From Polytrichum commune (Eukaryota; Streptophyta; Polytrichopsida; Polytrichales; Polytrichaceae): a stretch of 60,000 bases of DNA. The DNA lies in NCBI GenBank assembly GCA_950295325.1, contig OX485807.1, positions 31,965,666 to 32,025,665 of the forward strand. The letters run 5' to 3'. The translations under genes and the position numbers were made by a program. The notes below the pieces were generated by a model. The model made no database searches and was not told where the DNA came from. It was given only the letters and a program-made list of their open reading frames with translations. Shown here in pieces: positions 37,869 to 50,378 of the stretch; the first letter of the stretch is position 1; the number at the start of each line of letters is the position of its first letter.

Positions 37869-38070
37869 TTACATTACACCAAATATTTTGACAAAGAAAA
37901 TGTGTATTTTTTGCAGCCAATCGAGACACACACATAGTGACCATGTTTACATAACATGCTTACTGGTTCATCTTTGCTGATGCTGGACTTAATTTTTTCA
38001 CATGGGATACTTAATGGGTCTCCGCCAATGTAAAGATGCCACGTGGCATTCCCCTGCAAGAAGGATTGTG
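36320..38070. other. No gene; low-complexity tracts
   Basis: It contains a T-run at about 37254-37268, a C14 tract at 37539-37552 and a TA microsatellite at 37833-37866. No coding signal is visible. Confidence 0.45.
37833..37866. repeat. (TA)n microsatellite
   Basis: About 17 AT units in a row. Confidence 0.95.
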
Positions 38071-38077
38071 TTTATGA

Positions 38078-38309
38078 TACCAGGGCCACACCAAAAACTC
38101 CGGCAGCTCCAGTAGACAGAAACACCAGCCCTACGTATTCTTCAGGAATACATGGCTGGGATTGCAGATGGCTGGAGCTACTGGAGTGGCTGGAAGAAGG
38201 CGGGTTGCTTGCAACCATCAACTCCAGCCATCTGAAATCCCAGCCCTGTATTCCTGGAGAATACGTAGGGCTGGTGTTTCTGGCTGGGCCTACCGGTGTG
38301 GCCCTGGTA
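38078..38309. mobile_element. GC-rich foldback MITE, 232 bp
   Basis: The left end TACCAGGGCCACACC is mirrored at the right end. The inner segment agaaacaccagccctacgta, continuing to ggctggag, is mirrored with few changes, leaving a spacer of about 45 bp. TGA flanks both sides if the element begins at TACC; alternatively TA is the duplicated site and it begins at CCAGGG. It is clearly richer in G+C than its surroundings. Frames here are palindrome by-products. Confidence 0.8.
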
Positions 38310-38399
38310 TGAGAGTTGAAGCGATCAACACCATACGAACTAAGAAATGACGAATGATCGGGAATTATTGCATATGAGCTTACCTGACTGATTATCTCA

Positions 38400-39300
38400 A
38401 TTAGTGCGTGTTACTATTTGGAGTTATGCAGTGCAATAATGTCTTACTTAGGAGTAAAAACTTTTTAGTGACGAAAGTTCAATGAATTTGTGTTGGACAT
38501 TATTGAACGTAGATGACGTTTGCTTGGTAAAATATCACATTCTCAATAAATAGTTATAGCCTCGCACAACCCGGAAGAGTAACGTGTGCTGATTGGGATA
38601 GTTAGTGTAACCCTCTCTTGCCCAATCTCAAAATGCCACCTCATATGCCAACTGGTTTATCTTGCTCCCCGAGCTGGAACTGGAACCGGAACGTAACTCC
38701 ACCCATTGTCCTTGGGAGATCGCCACCTGGCGGGGGGACCAGTAACTTCCGGGAGGGTTAAGTTACTGTGAACGCAATCATTCACCCCGCCAAATCCGAA
38801 ATAATAACCATGACTTACGGAACCGACGATTCCCGCCCCTGTCACATAATAATAATAATAACAATCATCATAATAATAATAATAAGAAGGTGCCGAATAC
38901 CAAAAAGAGGGGGCAGTAACATACCCGTTATTTACCACAGCATAATACAATATACTACTATTACAATTCTAGAGTCCAGTCAAGTCTGATCAACACTTAT
39001 TCTCTGAACTTTCGCTTTACCACACTGTACCCCTACAGCAACACATAGTCCAACGGACTGCATAGTAACTCCCTTTGATTTACCACAGACCGAGGTGAAA
39101 TGTCCCCGTAAAAACCAAGACGAACTTAATTTTACCCCTGGTTCCCAGTGGGTTTCTTTTACCCCCTGGAGTTTTTACCCCCGGGCTGACGTGAAAAAAA
39201 ACTTTCGCAGCCCCACTGACCACTGTAGCCACTTATTACTTCCCACGGAAAACCACCAGAAAGGGAAGGAAAACTAACTTTCTACCCCCCCCCCCCCCCC
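38400..39300. other. GC-richer unassigned stretch
   Basis: A stretch rich in ggaaccgg, cgggggg and ACCCC words contains an ATA/ATT-type triplet repeat (38847-38883) and ends in C16 (39285-39300). The block ttacccccgggctgacgtg at about 39175-39193 recurs at 40596-40613 as ttcacccgggctgacgtgg. A minus-strand frame at 38657-38950 is tyrosine-rich only because of the triplet repeat. Confidence 0.4.
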
Positions 39301-39312
39301 GGTTTTCTAGTA

Positions 39313-39522
39313 CACTGTTTATGGTATTTACTAATTGGAGTTACGCATTGCTATAGCATTTGCACTGTTAAGATGAATTCTTACCAAGTAAAGATGGTAA
39401 TGTTCTATAATGTCCAAACATCCTATTTGACTTTTGTTGGTAGAAAATGAGATTTGTAGTTAAAAAAGTTGTAGCACAACGTAAATATGAATAGTAAGTG
39501 CCACTAAATACCGTAAATGGTG
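39313..39522. mobile_element. MITE, 210 bp, TA target (relative of 4611-5084)
   Basis: The left end CACTGTTTATGGTATTTA and the inverted right end CACCATTTACGGTATTTA match at 15 of 18. TA flanks at 39311-39312 and 39523-39524. Confidence 0.75.
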
Positions 39523-39603
39523 TACCCCTTAGGGACAATTTTGCCCCTCGGAGAGGTTGACATGGAATGATTTCATTGTACACTGTAGTGGATGCCCAAA
39601 GTG

Positions 39604-39980
39604 ATACACTAGATTTTGTGTTTAGTGTTACTCATCCTAATTTTAAACCGCCCGTGGAGTGTCGTGAAATGTAAACCTAACATTATTTGTCATTCCTTGT
39701 CACCTTTGGGCATTTATAGATTTATGATGTTGCAATTACTGTCACTTACTAAGAGATTCTCCATCGAAAATTCAATTACCCATGACAATATTTCAATGCT
39801 TAAGTGTTTTGGATACAATGTACACCAAACTTTGTTTCAATAATTGGCATATGGATGAATTATAAGTAAGTTGGGATGACAAGACTTGTAAACTTATTCA
39901 CAAGAGGTGTCGTTAGAAAAAGTTACCACTTTGACATAGAATACCACATGCCACCAGGGATGGTATTTAGTGTAGTCAGT
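39604..39980 (+). mobile_element. Dispersed repeat family B, short copy
   Basis: Begins gatacactagattttgtg and ends gatggtatttagtgtagt, with the family core at 39731-39796 in the same orientation as at 8228-8290. The palindromic-type ends match the family. Confidence 0.6.
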
Positions 39981-40589
39981 CCAACTAATTACACCGTTTA
40001 CATCTAACACAACGGGTTGAAAGCTAAATAACAATAGTCCACTGCACCTTATGTATGGGTTGAATAGTGGGACGGTCTAGAAGCTCATAAATAACTAAAA
40101 GTCAAATATGAAGTGAAACATATTAACACAACATTGATCGTTATTTGGTATACTATTGATATTAAATTACCAAATCCATAGTGATTTGTTCTTGTTTCAA
40201 AAATATTGATTCCATATTCCTAGGTTTGATCATATGGTACTATGGCTCGGTTATGACAAGGGCTATACAGACGCCCACATCTTTGAGTTGGCCCCCCCTA
40301 CCACTATCAACCGAGGTGAAAATGCATGAAACTGTATTCTAGCACATATTCCCTTTTTAAGGAAAAACAAACACCAAAACTAGTATCATAAACCTTGTAT
40401 TTCTCTATGAGACAAATGAACCACAAACCTAGGGGAGTCATACTTTTACTACACCCCCCTTTCCCTTGGTAACCACCGTAGATAGTAGAGACCCATCTAC
40501 ATGGGTCAAGAAATAGTTAGACTAGCTAAAAGTATTGTGGTATGTGGAGAGTCTAGTGGGCCACGGTAATAGGTGCAGTATTTTTACCG

Positions 40590-41584
40590 CGAGGGTTTTC
40601 ACCCGGGCTGACGTGGAACGTGCGCCGACGTGCCACGGCGGGGTGACGAAAGAAATGACCCCGCCTGTACCAGCGGGGTAAATCCGGGGGCAGAAATTAC
40701 CTCATCCACATATTTACCATGCCGCTGGTCTGGTGAGGATTTTACCACAGCGCGAGCCTCGGCGGGCGGGTGGTGGGGGCCGTCACCGAGGGGGGGTCGG
40801 GGCCGCCGCGCTCGGTCGGTCGGTCGATGGCGTTCCTTTTTTCCTGGTCTTTTTCGAAAGCGATGAATGTTAGGAAGCATCGAGCGTAAGGTAACGGCCT
40901 CTCATTGCCAAGTAGGAGGCAGTAAAGTAAGTCAGTAAGTAAGATCGGGAGCAAGCACATTCTTCAACCATTTCATCAGACTTCTCTTCCTCTCTCATCA
41001 ATAGAAAAACAGAGCACTCCTTTCTTCTGTAAGGAAGGAAAGAACCAGAGCATCCAGAAGCAGAGCGTCAGAAGGAAGAGAAAGAGCATCACAGGGAGGG
41101 AGAGAAGAGAGAGGGACACTCATCAGAAGGGGGGAGGGTTTTCTGTCCCTTCTGTCTGCGCTGTTGTCTGTTTCTTTTTCGAGATCTGCCGCTTTTGGGA
41201 TCGAGTCGCAGCAGCAGCACCACTCAAGCACATTGCCGTCACTTCTTCCAGAACATCATTTGAACCAAGCCTCGGGTTACTACTACTTACAGGGTTGCAG
41301 ACAGAGAGAGAGAGAGAGAGAGTTGGAAAGGGAAAGGGAAAGGGGAAGGGGGCGGTGAGCGAGGGATTCGGTCGGAGAGAGATTGAAGGTTTGGAAGAAG
41401 GTGTAGTGTTGTGGAGGAGTTTGGGGTTATGTAGTGTCGACTGCGGAGGTTCTCGAGGTTTCTCTCGAGAGCAAGGGTTAGGGTGGGGGTGGTGTTTTTG
41501 TGTGTGTGTCGTCGTCGTTGTTGTTGATTTTCTCCCTTCCTCTTTAAGGGAGGAGTTGTTTGAGGAGTGATAGCAATAGTAGCT
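40590..41584 (+). promoter_or_regulatory. Likely promoter and 5' leader of the guanylate kinase gene
   Basis: G+C rises sharply from about 40590, and CpGs are dense to 40870. ACGT cores cluster in ctgacgtggaacgtgcgcc and gacgtgccacg, the type of site bound by plant bZIP factors. From about 40985 the plus strand becomes GA-rich, with an (AG)n run at 41304-41321, a common feature of plant 5' leaders. No TATA box is obvious. The transcription start cannot be placed from sequence; it probably lies between about 40880 and 41100. Frames in this region lack known domains. Confidence 0.5.
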
Positions 41585-43976
41585 ATGGTGATGAAGGGGT
41601 TAGTTGGAGCTATGGAGCGGCCACAGCCGGTGGTGATCTGTGGGCCTTCGGGAGTGGGGAAGGGCACGCTCATAGGGAAGCTGATGAAGGAGTTTCCAGA
41701 AACTTTTGGATTCTCCGTTAGCCATACAACGAGGAAGCCTAGGGCGAAGGAAGTGGATGGTGTGCATTACCACTTCGCCACTCGCTCGGTCATGGCGCAA
41801 GATATCGAGGAAGGAAAGTTTCTGGAGTCCGCTGAGGTACATGGGAACTTGTATGGGACCAGCTGGGCTGCGGTCAAGGACGTGTCTGATGCTGGGAAGG
41901 TGAGAATGAATTTTCCTTACCTTGGAAGACACATATGGTCTTCTTATGCTTATGGTCCGAGGTTTTGCCTCTGGGCAGTCACACATACATGCATACATAC
42001 ATACAGGGCAAGCGGAGGAGGTTGAGTACTACACACAAGGGTTAGTAGGTTGGTGACGGGAGAATCTCGTATATCTCGGTGATGGCTGTTTGGCACATGA
42101 AGGTATGTTTGGTCTGACATTGGTTGTTGGTTTGTTTTCCTGCCAATGGCAGATCTGCATACTGGACATCGATGTGCAAGGTGCCCAGGCGGTGAAGAAA
42201 AGTGCGTTGAAGGCGCGTTATATTTTTGTCAAGCCCCCTGCGCCGGAAGAGGAAGAACTTGAGAAACGTCTCAGGGGAAGGTGAGTTAGCAAATAGGTAA
42301 TGGCTGTATATAAATTTTCTACCTTGGAAGTAGTGGTGATGTGATCCTTCTCAGAAAGTGATTGAAAACATCACGGGTTACGTTATTTTATGTTATGGTA
42401 TATGCAACACGGAGTTTTATACGGATCTACTGCCCCTGTCTCTTTTGGATGGATTTTCAATATCTCAGAAAAAAAAGAACAACCTCCACTTCTCATGAGT
42501 TTTGAGGTTGTAGAAATTGGAAAGTCTGTGCTGGTCTTTTGAAACGAAGGGAAAAATGTCGGGGCACTCCCGGAGGGTTTCTTTTCCTGGGATGTGCATG
42601 TTCTTGGGGTTGTTGGGATCTGCTTGTTTTGTTGTTGTTGTTGTATGTCACTATCAAACTGTTTATTTCAAATTTTACCCTTTTCTTGTGCTTTTTTACT
42701 GAATTTCCCTTGACATAAGATTATCAATTGCGAAACTGTACTGTGTAGAATTCATGTCAGGGTAGTTGTTGCAATTGTTGAAGATCTATCAACATTGCTT
42801 GTGCAACAGAGGAACAGAAACAGAGGAGCAAATACAGAAGCGGTTGAACAATGCTAAGAAAGAGTTGGAAAGGGCAAAGGACACAACTCTCTTTGATCAC
42901 ATTCTTGTGAACGCAAATCTGGAGGAAGCATTTGAGGAATTGAAGGTACATCCACCAGGGCCACTTGTACAATGTGGGAATGTCTTCTTATACTGGTTCT
43001 TGTTTGTGGTGCTGCTACGGATTATGCGTGTCTTGTTATGCAAGCAAGTCTGTGTCTGCATTGGATAGCAGACTCGCTTAATTTTTCAGGCGTGGTTTCC
43101 CTTCTATATCTTGGATTTGCAGCATTTGTCAATTTCAAGTAGGCTGGATTTGTTTTTGTCATATGTTGCAGGCTATTCTAGGTCTCAACAGTCCGGCTGC
43201 ACCTGCCCATTCCAATGGCACTGCCAAACATTGTATGATCTTCCCCTTCAAATCTTCTTATTTTGGGAGTGCTGGACCTGCTTGTACTAGCAGAGGGAAA
43301 AGTGCTCAAAGTAGGCCTCTTGTAATGAGGTTTTCATTGTTTGGGATGCGCTGCAATTTTTTTGGGCTGATAATATCTCCTTTCTGATGTGCAGTAACAC
43401 ATCCTATGAATGGATCCAAGTCATTGTTGAACGGCTGCTCATCGTTGGAAAATGGGTCCTCTAATGGGTAAGCTTGCAGATTAGACGCCTTTTATATAAA
43501 CCCTTTTTATACAATGTCCTTCACAATTGTGTGCTTTTTACCTCCTGCAACTCTACAGTCCCTCCTCTTCCGTCCAATCTTTTGAAATTGACTTGTATCT
43601 TTATGTGATCATATGAGGTGTTCTGGTGTGCTGTTGATGGACAATGCCTATGTTGCATAATATGCTGGAAAACTTATGTTCCAGTTGTGATGTTCGAAAT
43701 TAAAAATTTCTTGCTGTGGTGGTACCTGGCAGATCTGTGTCGGATCATTACAGCCATGGTAATGGATCAGCAGGAATGACAAGAGTAAATGGACATACTA
43801 ATGGACATTCTAATGGTGTCAACCACCACCCCAAAGGCAATGGTGTAATCAAGCTCTCAACTTCACTTCCTGCCAACTACAACCACACATTGGCTATTCT
43901 GACTCCATCAGATCTTTTGGTTGGCATGCACAGTGCAACTGGATCCCCACGAGCCAGTCGTATTTCAGCTTCATAA
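41585..43976 (+). CDS. Guanylate kinase, 318 aa, six coding exons
   Basis: Guanylate kinase (EC 2.7.4.8) transfers phosphate from ATP to GMP, giving GDP for nucleotide pools. Exons: 41585-41899, 42153-42280, 42810-42945, 43172-43232, 43395-43467 and 43733-43976. All introns are GT-AG and the frames join without a break. The P-loop GPSGVGKGT is at residues 20-28. The GMP-binding part has [19 protein letters not shown] (46-64), with R50, R53, E56 and Y62, then E81 and Y90-T92. LDIDVQGA starts at 109. The lid has [18 protein letters not shown]. The kinase domain ends near 198. A 120-residue tail rich in Asn, Gly, Ser and His ([10 protein letters not shown]) follows and is unlike the compact bacterial enzymes. 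No transit peptide is seen, so a cytosolic location is likely. ATG 41585 has G at +4; ATG 41591 is an alternative start. It stands alone, with no nearby host gene. Confidence 0.95.
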
Positions 43977-45620
43977 CCTGCAGTCACCATCCATGGGTTG
44001 AAGTAGAAAAAGGTTAGGTACTTTGGTACCTCATTCATCTGTGTCCTCTTCCTAAGGAGGCAATTCACGCACAAGGTAGGTTTTATATGCAATCAGAGAA
44101 GCTGTTTAACTCCGCCTAGTCGTAAGAGAGGATAAAAGGAAATATTGTCCTCCTTCACATGTGTCTCGACCAATTCTTGGAGTCAGTAGGGAGCTGAAGC
44201 CTTTCCCCCCTTTCTCTTGATTCTTCACCAAGTTCAGAAATTATTACTTGAACTGGTTTGATCTCCTCTAGCATAAGGCCAGAACGGTCCTTGTCAACAT
44301 TTGCTTCTGCAGTGCTAGAGTTGCTATCACATTTTTCCTTTGCCTTGCCACCTACCCATTTGCACGATGTTCTGAGCGTACTCATAAGGGTTTTTAGATT
44401 AAGAAGGCAAGGCAAAGTATTGCTCCGTTTCTTACAAATGGGAGGCGAACTGTTTAGATACTCTGACCTCTCATTTATTCTCAATTAAATTGAAGCTTTG
44501 AGACATGGGTGTGATCTCTGTTCACCACCTTGTTCTGACCAGAGTTGGACTGGTATCGTCTTTTTGTGATACCATTTGGGTATCTATAATGAGGATTTCA
44601 CACTTTTTGATACAAGTAGGGTATGGTTTTTGCTGGTGTTTTTGTTTTTATACCATTTGGTTCTACATGCCATGCATAGGTATCAACATAGTTTAGAATG
44701 GTGTTGACTTAAATTAAGAACCTGTGAATACGAAGATTCTGTCACCTTGACATACCCACCAAATATCAACATTACAATTTTGATGCCTGCAGGTAGGTTC
44801 TTAGATAACATTATTAATGTTGATTATTGATACCATGCATTCACCTATATTACGGTCCAACATTGGTTTTGACCTCTGCTTAGCAGTCAGTAGAATGTCA
44901 TGCTGCTGGCAACTTCGGACTGATTGAACCTGAGATAACACTGGTGTTTCGCTTCGCTATGGGAAGTATCTTTGTTGAGCAATGCCTGTCATGGGACAAT
45001 TACAGATGACAAAGCTTGTTCACTTATCAGTGCAATTGGATGGAGACACTTGCTGTAGAGGGATGTCCCGTGGAGCCCATTGTGGGTAATATCCGAGGCC
45101 TTGAGCATTTCTTTCCTAATTCCCTGGATAAATAATATTCAACATGGAGATCGAGAATTGTGTGATCCACTCAAATAGCAGTCGGATGGGAATATGTAAA
45201 GTCGCAGAACTTAGCAGGAAGTGGAGCATATTGAACAGGCTACTGTTGTTTCCCTCCACTTTTAATTGTACTTTTAATCGTTTCAATAGAGGACCACCAC
45301 ATTTGATGTAACGATCACTGCAAAAAGTGGTGTAGATTTGAAAGCTGTTTGCTGAAGTTACATGATAATGGAGATCTGACCAGTTAGAGTATCAATACCT
45401 CATCAGAATCTAGCTTACAACTTGTAGCTGCAAAGCAGTTAATCTGTAGTTGGTATAGACATTGTGTGGAAGATCCTGAGAAGCTGACCTTCAGCAGATG
45501 CATTTGAGAGAGCAAGCCTTCATCAATTGTCTTTTGAAAAAAATTGCTTCGGAACTGGAGAATTTCATATTGTGTAACTGAATTTTATTGTTTTTATTAT
45601 GCAGACCATCCTCAGTTTTC
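43977..45620 (+). other. 3' flank of guanylate kinase, probable UTR
   Basis: After the stop the base composition stays like that of the gene, without repeat families, to about 45620. AATTAAA at about 44484 and T-rich stretches such as that at 45583-45600 are candidate poly(A) contexts. A minus-strand open frame of 109 codons at 44155-44484 has no recognisable domain. I cannot place the transcript end. Confidence 0.35.
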
Positions 45621-45874
45621 ATGTTTTTTTGGATTTGTCTTGAGTTTATGAGTAATTTTAAGTTATAAATTCACCCATGGAAAATGTAAATTGGGTCAAT
45701 GGAATGAATGCCACATTCCAGTTTGAATGTTTTACAGTTGAGCGATTATACTCTACATGTCTTGTATGTTGAAACCAACAAAATGTTGGGAGATCCTGTT
45801 CAAACCTTTGTCGACATTGGTAAAGTCCAGTTTCCTTCATTGGAAATATTGTATTGTGCAGCTCCAAATAGTAT

Positions 45875-45905
45875 GTGGCACTAAATACAATATTTAGTGT
45901 AGTAA
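45875..45905. repeat. Fragment of the ACACTAAATA-end repeat family
   Basis: Contains cactaaatacaatatttagtgtag, close to the palindromic ends of the family B and CACTA-type repeats. Confidence 0.5.
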
Positions 45906-46615
45906 AAACACAACCCCCATAGGCTTGTGGTTTATTGGCATTGCCATGTGGGGAAAAGACTTAGTGTTTGAAATGAGCCAAAAGTTTGGCCTCTATCCTT
46001 AAGGAGTTAAGTATAGTTCACTCAAGTAAAAGCCATACTCTTACTCTTAAGTAAAAGTGCAGCGATATGATTACCTTGAAAGTTACATTACACTTACAAG
46101 GTACATGGGAACTCACGATTGCATGCAACTTATCACATAACTTGCGGTTCTAAGTAAGCATAATACATTTCTGTCCATAAACAAGATAACACTAGGGCAT
46201 AGCACTATTGTAACTAGTTGCTTGCTCACCTCAAATGACTCCCTCTAGACTAACTTGTGGCCTCTGCTGCTAATTTTAGGGTCAAAAAAATTCCAAAAAA
46301 TCATCGATCTGCTATAATAAGAAATCCTGCGATTTCACCAAGGGTAATAGTGGTAAGAGCTCAACTCAACGAGGTGACTTTCCTCCAGATAAGTGTACCC
46401 AAAATCAACACATGACCCCAAACCATTATTACGCACTACTATTGTCATACATTTAAAGCCCCAAAATGCACGATTCGTCTCGTACATAGTGCTGGGTTTT
46501 GGAAGGTGCCATTCCCTGTTCAAGAGGAGACTGGTTGCTGAGCACACCCACTAGGGTTTTGTCCTTTCAACAACATGGCTTTCCGAGTCTCAAGGTTTCA
46601 AGGTAGTTGACAATA

Positions 46616-46647
46616 TACACATACACACACACACACATATATATATT
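46616..46647. repeat. (CA)n(TA)n compound microsatellite
   Basis: Runs of CA units pass directly into TA units. Confidence 0.9.
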
Positions 46648-46649
46648 AG

Positions 46650-49600
46650 TCCAAAGCTTCAGGTGCAGTTCTTTCCAGGTCAGCTTTGGATGCCAGAATC
46701 TTTGGAAGAAGTTAAGAAAAGCTTAACTTACTGCAAGGAAGTTGATCATGTACATTAAGCTTATCTGCTCCTTTCCCAACTCTGCAGTCCTTGTCAAAAT
46801 CTGGTAATGCAACTTGCGACTCATGTGGCCTTCCTGACAGTGTTCACTGCTTGAGATCACTTGGAGCCATGTGCTTTGCGAATTCCTTGTAAAAAAATGC
46901 AAATCACCTAGCTACGTGAATGTGTCTTAAATGGTTAGTTTTTCTTGTTGTTTGCCATGATTTCTTGACATAGATGTCAGAGTTAGGATTTTTGTTGGAT
47001 TCGTGGATGTGATATGTAATTTTATCGATAATTTATGGGATTTTTGATCTTCTATGTTACCAACGACTGGGGATTTGTTCTACATGAACCTTCTAATAAT
47101 TGGTTTGTGTAGAACATCTCCCTAAACCGACAAAGAATAGGTTCCAACCGGTTCACAACAATTTAGTTGTCTTCTTGTTCAGGACCAACAATTTTATAGA
47201 GATATCGCTCTGGGTGAAATAACAAATACATGAATTTGGTGTTTTTTTTCTTTTTCATATTCCTATGACTTCATTGAAAAATTCATGGCAACCTTCGATT
47301 GGCCCTTGTAAAACAACCCGCAAAATACTCTCCAATTTTTTTTTGTCAATATTCTATTATTGTGTTTGGTCTTTATGCAATTCTGTATTGAAAATGCCCA
47401 CTCACAAGTCACCCGTGCTAACACATTACAATCTAGCTATTTCAACTAGAATGAACAAGTTCCTATACTTTATTTTTAAGGTGTGGTTTTGAGTGATCAT
47501 TGACCAAACATCTTTGAAACTTTGTTTAACTAATCGGTAGTTGCTCGTAATTTAAATGAAAAAAAATCTCTCTTGATTGCAACAAAATTTACTAATGGGG
47601 ATTGTTCTTTATGTAATTTTACACTTAACTCTATATTGGCCACAAAACAATTCCAAATCAACTACCTCCCAATTAGCCAAACCAACTTTTCTAGAATGCA
47701 TATTGGTTGGACCCAATATTTTAAGCGTTGCCATGATGTGGTTGTCCTCAAACCTTGACTCCAATGCATTGCACATTGCGAAATAAATCGCTTTTGAAAT
47801 TCCACTACTTCCATGAGGTCTTGCCCTGTTTTATCTTGTATCATTTCAATGTCATGATATTTATCCTTCTTTATTTTGCTGGATAACTTCCTTAGGTATC
47901 ATCTTTGATGACCAAATTCATGGAGAATGTGTTATCATGTTTGTTCATTGAAGGTCTCACTATTCAAATCCGTAGTCTTTTTAATGAAAGTTATACGGAT
48001 TTTAAAAATATAAATTTTGCCACCGAACCTTTATAGTTACGTCCATAAATTTATTCTGGAGTATACGTGATAACATGGATAATATATGTAAACTATTAGC
48101 CAAAAAATAAAACACAAAATATATATGAAGATGCAAAATTTTGTAAATATCTTGGACTCGACTCCATCCTTCATAGCATCGAGATTTCTAATGATTTCTA
48201 ATGAATTTATGAATGATTTCTAATCATTTCTAATCGAGATTTCTAATCATTTCTAATGAATCACAAAGGGTTGTCACGCCTTGCTACCATAACAACCACC
48301 TAATTATATATATATATATAATCGGCAAGATCTTCTTGCAATCGAAGCATTTAAAAAAATAAATTTCTACATGACTTTTTGAAATGCATTGCCATTAAAT
48401 TCAAGCATGAATCTATTTATCTAGACAATTCTTTGCATGGAAATTTTTTTGTTGCATCTATTGTTGTCAAGTTCGTCATATGTAGCATACAATGGTCGGA
48501 TGTAAAAAAATGATTTATCTTTTTCTTAGACCTCGTTAAAATACCATTCTTTTTGTCGATCATGATTGATCTCCATTAGAGCCAAATTGCACATACTTGT
48601 CAAATTTTAGTCTACATTTTTTCATACTTCTTTTGAATATTTTGGATATTATACATATATCTTTCTTTTCATCTTCAATATTTAAAAATACTATAAAGAG
48701 GAAGGTCCTCCTTAACAAAACTAGCAAATACAATAAGTTGGCTTTTCACAAATATATCCATAGATTCATCATTTATAATACCAAAGAACCTAGAGGCTTG
48801 GACCCTATTCAAGACATTTTTTAGATCAATGATGAAATGCAAAATAAGATCTCACTGCAATTTTTCTCATTATGGTAAAGATTCTCTCTCATATTAGTTT
48901 TTACCTTCACAAGCCAAGAACATAGATCAAGAAATTGAAAAATGAATGATTTTATTTCCGATGTAATAAGTTGCTTGAATAATGAATGCATAGTTTCATC
49001 ACATATATGACTCATTTATGTAATCCCTCTTTCTATTGTTCGTTTTTTTTTGGCATTGCCTAAGTCAAGCGCCTATGCTCTTTATTTTTTCATGGTCTTA
49101 AAATGCTGATATTTGAATGTTAACATTGTATGTATTGGAGTGGACGAAAGGAACAACCTTTAAACGATGATGATGTTCAAATAGGTGTTGTGTCATTACT
49201 TTGTGAACTTTTTATAAAACATAGTATAGAGGCATTTTTGTCTTTTCACCATGTGAAGACAAAGTTCCTAGACTCAATAAAGTTTTTAGAATACGACTAC
49301 AAGACAACCAAAATATTAACATAACAAACAAGAATAAACCAATGCAAGTAAACTACCAACACCTAAGCTAAAATGATTTACAAATGAAACCCAATTCTAA
49401 TGTGCCAGTACGTTGATGTAATAATGTGGATTTACACACCCAATAAGGAAGAAGTCTTAGAATTTACACCTGTAGCCCTAAACCCAAGTATAAAATCCTA
49501 CAATTTTCAATCACATACATTGACAGTCAATTCATACTTTTGGTTAGAGTTTCAAAAAGTCCTAAATATCACACTTTGTGTTCCTTATATTTAAAAATTA

Positions 49601-50378
49601 ACATATGTAGAATGGGTAATGATAAAAAATATCACGAATTTAGTTCTTACAAAAACTTGTGAATTAGGCTCAGGTAACATGTAATCAAGTACTTTCATAA
49701 TTTACATGCAAGCACAAATTAATTATTCACTTGGATTTTGAATCATTTTGATGTTCTCTAAAGTACAACTCAAGTCACTAAATATATATGAGGACATTAC
49801 CACTTAAGTGAGGCTTCATGAAAAAAAACCACACGAAAACATGTCCCATGTCCTCTGGCTCAAAAATGATAGGATAAGAGGAATCTCTCCCACGTAGGGA
49901 GACAACTTCATATTCTTTTCTCTCTCCTTGGAGGATAAATTTCCACTAAAACAAGTAGAGCATAAGTTCAAGTGTAAATTTTTATTTTTGAGACGTTACA
50001 TTAATTGTCATAGGACAAAATCGATTTCCTGTTACAAAATTTTTTACAAAAGAAAAAGGGGTGGTGATTGCTGCTTAAATCCTTCATTATGAAATTATAA
50101 TATCCTCCTTGTGGGTATAAATCCACCACTAAAACAACATGCAAAAGTTGCAGCAAAACACAATATCTGATTAACTATTCTACTCTAGATCACATGAACC
50201 TTTAGATTCATGAACTCTCACATTTTATAAAATGTCATTTAAGTAAGTCCTTCAATGAATCATGTGATGCCATGTTCACAATTCATTCACTTCGATCCTA
50301 AAAGGGTCAAGGAGTGGAAGCCAAATGTTTGATGTTGATTGCAAAGGTCTTAACAACCAATCACTGGGTACCAATCAT
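46650..50378. other. No gene recognised; AT-rich
   Basis: Short frames only. Contains the minisatellite at 48181-48263 and a TA tract at 48304-48320. No family is assigned. Confidence 0.4.
48181..48263 (+). repeat. Short minisatellite, ATTTCTAAT units
   Basis: Six imperfect repeats of gatttctaat/catttctaat, partly as pairs of about 19 bp. Confidence 0.85.

Noticed and set aside
38657-38950. Tyrosine-rich minus-strand frame
   Set aside because: The Tyr run comes from an ATA/ATT triplet repeat, and the rest has no recognisable character.
40599-41673. Several frames in the GC- and GA-rich region before guanylate kinase
   Set aside because: Low-complexity promoter and leader sequence; they overlap each other on both strands and match no family.
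41600-41998. 132-codon minus-strand frame opposite guanylate kinase exon 1
   Set aside because: Shadow of the real exon, which has the P-loop and GMP-binding motifs on the plus strand.
44155-44484. 109-codon minus-strand frame in the guanylate kinase 3' flank
   Set aside because: Plausible composition but no domain, no splice or promoter support, and probably within the 3' UTR of the sense gene.
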